64,000 nt of DNA from contig NZ_JAPNXM010000002.1 of assembly GCF_049472675.1 (NCBI RefSeq), positions 1 to 64,000 on the forward strand. The letters are read 5' to 3'. The position numbers and the translations under genes are program-made. Of the stretch, positions 60,626-64,000 are shown in pieces. The stretch is from Deferribacter thermophilus. Its GTDB lineage: Bacteria > Chrysiogenota > Deferribacteres > Deferribacterales > Deferribacteraceae. The notes under the pieces were generated by a model. That model was not told where the DNA came from. It saw nothing but the letters and a program-made list of their open reading frames with translations, and ran no database searches. Position 1 is the first letter of the stretch. The number at the start of each line of letters is the position of its first letter.

Positions 60626-61222
60626 ATGGAATCCTTTGTAGAAAATATATTTGAAGAGATGAAAGAAACATTAAACAAATTTACTGCAAAAAATAAAAAT
60701 CTGCTTATTGCAATAGCTCAAGAGATTGCATATTGCTTTATGGAAGAAGGTAAGCTGCTTATTTTTGGCAATGGAGGAAGTGCTGCTGATGCCCAGCATA
60801 TTGCTGCAGAGTTTATAAATAGATTCAAAATTGAAAGACCATCGCTTCCAGCAATAGCTTTGACTACTGATACTTCTGTGCTAACATCTATAAGTAACGA
60901 TTACGATTTTAATCAGGTATTTTTAAAACAGGTTATGGCCATAGCTGATGAAAGGGATATTGTTTGGGGGATTTCCACCAGTGGTAACTCAGAAAATGTA
61001 ATAAACGCCCTTAGGTATGCTGCAACAAATGATATTAAAACAATCGGTTTTACTGGTAAAGATGGTGGTAAAATGAATGGGCTTTGTGATTTACTTTTAG
61101 TAGTGGATTCAGATAATACTGCAAGGATACAAGAGATGCATATTGCTGCAGCACATATAATTTGTGAGCTTGTTGATGAGATTATGTTTGGTAGATTTTC
61201 AGATATGTTAGAGGACGAATAA
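60626..61222 (+). CDS. gmhA: Phosphoheptose isomerase (SIS domain)
   Basis: GmhA converts sedoheptulose 7-phosphate to D-glycero-D-manno-heptose 7-phosphate for the LPS core. The SIS signature LIFGNGGSAADAQHIAAEFINRF (about 48-70) and GISTSGNSENVINAL are intact, and EMHIAAAHIICELVDE near the end provides the catalytic Glu and His. 198 residues. DiaA-like SIS proteins are similar, but adjacency to rfaE2 favours GmhA. Stop and next start overlap by one base. Confidence 0.93.
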   Translation: MESFVENIFEEMKETLNKFTAKNKNLLIAIAQEIAYCFMEEGKLLIFGNGGSAADAQHIAAEFINRFKIERPSLPAIALTTDTSVLTSISNDYDFNQVFLKQVMAIADERDIVWGISTSGNSENVINALRYAATNDIKTIGFTGKDGGKMNGLCDLLLVVDSDNTARIQEMHIAAAHIICELVDEIMFGRFSDMLEDE

Positions 61223-61695
61223 TGGATAATATCATTTTTGATGTGGATAAATTAGTAAATATGATTGATAGAAAAGGGAAAAAGGTTGTTTTTACGAATG
61301 GATGTTTTGATATAGTGCATTATGGACATATCTCTTATCTTTATAAAGCAAAAGAACTGGGAGATATTTTAATTGTGGCATTAAATAGCGATGAATCTGT
61401 AAAAAGGTTAAAAGGGGAGAAAAGACCTATAAATAGTTTAAAAGAGCGAGCAGCATTAATGGCTTCTTTAAAACCTGTGGACTATGTGACTATGTTTGAA
61501 GAGGATACACCTTATAACATTATTAAAAAGATAAAACCTGATGTGCTTGTAAAGGGTGGTGATTGGAAAGAGGATGAAATTGTTGGCTCTGATATTGTAA
61601 AAAGCTATGGTGGAGAGGTTTATTCTTTAAATTTTGTGGAAGGGTTTGCAACAACAAATATTATAGAAAAGATTATTGATTTATATTGCAAATAA
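61222..61695 (+). CDS. rfaE2: D-glycero-beta-D-manno-heptose 1-phosphate adenylyltransferase
   Basis: The 157-residue nucleotidyltransferase has the HxGH motif (HYGH in FTNGCFDIVHYGHISYL) and the family end VEGFATTNIIEKI. It corresponds to the C-terminal domain of HldE as a separate protein, making ADP-heptose. It overlaps gmhA by a base and mfd by a base, so the three are coupled. The kinase partner (rfaE1) is not in this window. Confidence 0.94.
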   Translation: MDNIIFDVDKLVNMIDRKGKKVVFTNGCFDIVHYGHISYLYKAKELGDILIVALNSDESVKRLKGEKRPINSLKERAALMASLKPVDYVTMFEEDTPYNIIKKIKPDVLVKGGDWKEDEIVGSDIVKSYGGEVYSLNFVEGFATTNIIEKIIDLYCK

Positions 61696-64000
61696 TGGAT
61701 AGATCTGTTTTTTCGTCACTTTGGGGATCATCAAAATCTTTTTTATTAAGGAAGTTAATTAAAGAAAGTCAAAATAGCAGTCTTATTATCTGTGAAAACA
61801 GAAATGAAATGGAAAAAGTTGTTCAGGAGTTAAACTTTTTTTTGCCAGATATGGAAATATTGAGTTTTCCAGAATACACACATGAGCCTTTTGATGAAGT
61901 AAAAATTGAATCAACTGTTTTATCAGAAAGGGTAACATCTCTAAAAAAGTTAATAGCTGATAATGATAAAAAGGTAGTTGTTGGAACATTTTATTCAATT
62001 TTGAAAAAAGTATTTACAAAAAATGATTTTAAAAATTCCATTTATTCATTGAAAGTTGGAGATATCATCAGTTTTGATGAGCTAAAATATATCTTAGGAT
62101 ATTTGGGATTTGTTGAAGTTGAATATGTAACTGATAAAGGGGAATTTTTACAAAGAGGGGATTTTTTTGAAATTTTTCTGATAGATGAAGAATATCCTGT
62201 AAGATGTGAGTTTTTTGATGATGAATTAGAAGCTATTTATTATTTCGATCCTGTTACAATAAAAAAGGTAAAAGATGTTGATGCTATTGATATTTTACCT
62301 GCAAATGAAATTTTATGTGATGAAGAGGATTTAATAAAAAATATTAAAGATGATACTGTAAGAGAAAGAATTAAAGAATTTGGTAAATTTGCAGGGGTTC
62401 ATTGGTATGCCCCTTATGTGCAAAAACTTACCCCTTTTTGGGAATACATGGGGAAAATCGACAAAGTTTATTTTTTAGGGGATGGTTTTCAAAATAAAAT
62501 AGAAAATTATTTTGATTACCTTTTAGATAAATTTGAGGAATCTCATCATTCTTATGATTATGAAGAAATTTTTGTTTCTAAAAATCAATTAGAAGCATTT
62601 TTGGATGAACATGAGTTTGTTATCTTAAGTGAAGTTGATGAGCGCTCAGAAAAACTCCCCTTTAGAGTATCTTCCTCTATTAATTTTTTTACACCTGAAG
62701 GGACAAATGTTTATAACAATGCTGAAAGGTTTATCGAGAGGCTAAAAAGCTTAATAAAAGATGGATATTCTGCAGTTATTTCTTTTAATAATAAGCGGTT
62801 TAAAGAAATATTTACACAATTTTTAAAAGAGCATGAAATAGCATTTGTTGAGGGGAGTAAATTTTACGATTTAGATAAATGTAGTGTTTTGATAATTGAT
62901 GCAAACTTTTCAGGTGGTTTTATCAGCGAAAACTATAAGTTGGCTGTTTTTACGGATTATGAGATATTCGGTTTTCAAAAGAAAGCAAAAAAAACAAAGA
63001 AAAAAGAGGTATTTAAGACCAATATCTCTGATTTAGAAGAAGGGGATTATGTAGTTCATGTTGATTATGGAATTGGGATATATCGCGGTATTGAAAATAA
63101 AGAGATAGGTGGGATAAAGGGGGATTATATAAAAGTAGAATTTGAAAATGGGGAAAACCTTTATATACCCATTTCAAATATTGGACTTTTACAAAAATAT
63201 ATCGGTACAAAAGGTGCTACTCCAAAGCTAAGCAATCTTCAGTCAAATAGATGGAAAAAATTAAAAGAGCAGGCATATAAGAGTGCTAAAAAATTAGCTG
63301 TTGATATTTTAAAAATTTATGCGGAAAGAAAGAGTAGGAAAGGTTTTGCTTTTACAAAAAGTGGGGAGATTTTAAAAACGGTTGAACTTAGGTTCCCTTA
63401 CGAAGAAACAGAGGATCAATTAGTTGTTATCAATGAAGTTTTTAATGATATGGAAAGTGAAACCCCTATGGAAAGACTTGTTTGTGGAGATGTGGGCTTT
63501 GGAAAGACAGAGGTGGCAATAAGGGCTGCTGCAAAAGCTGTAGAAAATTATAAGCAGGTAGCTATTTTGGCTCCAACAACTGTTTTAGTAAGACAGCACT
63601 ATCAAAATTTCATAGAAAGATTTAAAGATTTGCCTGTTGAAATAGATTATATTTCGAGATTTAAAACATCAAGAGAGATAAAAAAGACTTTGGAAAGACT
63701 AAAAAAAGGGGAGATAGATATAATTATTGGGACACATAGATTACTTTCTAAAGATGTAGAATTTTATGATTTAGGTTTACTAATTGTGGATGAGGAGCAG
63801 CGTTTTGGTGTAAACCATAAAGAGAAAATAAAGGCATTAAAAAGCAATATAGATGTTTTGACATTAACAGCCACGCCAATACCCAGAACATTGCAGCTGT
63901 CTTTAAGCGGTTTAAGGGATATGAGCATAATTAACACTCCTCCGCAGGATAGAGAGCCTGTTTCAATAAAGATTATTAAAAACGATGAAGAGTTGAATAA
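61695..64000 (+). CDS. mfd: Transcription-repair coupling factor Mfd (5' part, runs off the window)
   Basis: The open frame from ATG 61695 (TAATG overlap with rfaE2) continues to the window end without a stop (768 residues). The N-terminal UvrB-homology region (to about 400) is degenerate as in Mfd. The RNA-polymerase-interacting domain follows at about 435-510 (LEEGDYVVHVDYGIGIYRGI). The helicase motor begins with Walker A VCGDVGFGKTEVA (near 595), then the DExx-box VDEEQRFG and motif III LTATPIPRTLQLSL. The remaining motor half and C-terminal domain are beyond the edge. Mfd removes stalled RNA polymerase and recruits nucleotide excision repair. Confidence 0.95.
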   Translation, partial: MDRSVFSSLWGSSKSFLLRKLIKESQNSSLIICENRNEMEKVVQELNFFLPDMEILSFPEYTHEPFDEVKIESTVLSERVTSLKKLIADNDKKVVVGTFYSILKKVFTKNDFKNSIYSLKVGDIISFDELKYILGYLGFVEVEYVTDKGEFLQRGDFFEIFLIDEEYPVRCEFFDDELEAIYYFDPVTIKKVKDVDAIDILPANEILCDEEDLIKNIKDDTVRERIKEFGKFAGVHWYAPYVQKLTPFWEYMGKIDKVYFLGDGFQNKIENYFDYLLDKFEESHHSYDYEEIFVSKNQLEAFLDEHEFVILSEVDERSEKLPFRVSSSINFFTPEGTNVYNNAERFIERLKSLIKDGYSAVISFNNKRFKEIFTQFLKEHEIAFVEGSKFYDLDKCSVLIIDANFSGGFISENYKLAVFTDYEIFGFQKKAKKTKKKEVFKTNISDLEEGDYVVHVDYGIGIYRGIENKEIGGIKGDYIKVEFENGENLYIPISNIGLLQKYIGTKGATPKLSNLQSNRWKKLKEQAYKSAKKLAVDILKIYAERKSRKGFAFTKSGEILKTVELRFPYEETEDQLVVINEVFNDMESETPMERLVCGDVGFGKTEVAIRAAAKAVENYKQVAILAPTTVLVRQHYQNFIERFKDLPVEIDYISRFKTSREIKKTLERLKKGEIDIIIGTHRLLSKDVEFYDLGLLIVDEEQRFGVNHKEKIKALKSNIDVLTLTATPIPRTLQLSLSGLRDMSIINTPPQDREPVSIKIIKNDEELN

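Overview
The window is a 64-kb stretch of a strongly AT-rich (about 30% G+C by eye), gene-dense bacterial chromosome. Genes are tightly packed, often with 4- to 14-base overlaps, and no phage, insertion sequence or CRISPR array is visible. The cell is Gram-negative: there are LapA/LapB-like proteins, two heptose genes of lipopolysaccharide synthesis, an outer-membrane barrel protein and a diaminopimelate (lysine/peptidoglycan) operon. A multihaem cytochrome tail, hydrogenase maturation genes hypA/hypB, an ODP-type di-iron protein and many environmental sensors suggest an anaerobic or microaerobic respirer. The overall character recalls the Deferribacteres (Deferribacter, Calditerrivibrio, Flexistipes), but that placement is an inference from gene style and not from a search.

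Layout. 1-2100: cytochrome c tail with terminator, an HD-GYP cyclic-di-GMP phosphodiesterase and a four-tRNA cluster (Arg, His, Leu, Gly). 2101-4968 (minus): ArsR regulator, quinone oxidoreductase, and a cupin/DUF72/FlhB-tail operon. 5034-13156 (minus): a complete non-flagellar-type chemosensory operon, cheW-mcp-cheA(REC)-cheB-unknown-cheR(TPR). 13203-17090: AI-2E family permease, yraN, rnhB, hypB, hypA, a TauE-like permease and a previously hidden 31-residue membrane peptide. 17305-21210 (minus): an ABC-type binding protein interrupted at an A9 run, a hybrid histidine kinase and a Cys-rich protein, probably one signalling unit. 21518-24111: sirtuin, HIT protein, lapA and a lapB-like gene. 24213-30156: tig, clpP, clpX, lon (protein quality control) and rpsU. 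30181-34641 (minus): radical SAM protein, frameshifted barrel protein, nadB, an MnmC-like methyltransferase and a hidden 56-residue gene. 34683-40123: eno, M23 peptidase, UspA, CBS-type pyrophosphatase and an STAS/anti-sigma-kinase pair. 40120-43992 (minus): rrf2-metY-cysK cysteine operon and argC. 44105-50234: a FlhG-like ATPase fused to PilZ and PATAN domains, a DUF167 protein and lysA-dapF-dapA-dapB. 50318-57195: rhomboid, ClpP-fold protease, thiG-thiH, RlmD-type methyltransferase, ogt-like protein and a C45 acyltransferase-like protein. 57352-64000: a candidate small RNA, ODP sensor plus diguanylate cyclase, PhoH/PIN protein, gmhA, rfaE2 and the 5' part of mfd.

Themes. Second-messenger and chemosensory signalling is dense: HD-GYP, GGDEF, PilZ, a CheA-REC array and two further sensor modules. 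Several genes have a -10 box ending only 5 to 8 bases before the start codon and no Shine-Dalgarno sequence, so their messages look leaderless. Most other genes carry strong GGAGG or GGGGG ribosome-binding sites. The item I consider most likely to be new is a roughly 72-nt small RNA at 57386-57457. It has its own promoter and terminator and two C-rich anti-Shine-Dalgarno loops, one of which is complementary over ten bases to the dapA ribosome-binding site. Next come the FlhG/YcgR/PATAN fusion ATPase and the unknown protein inside the chemosensory operon.
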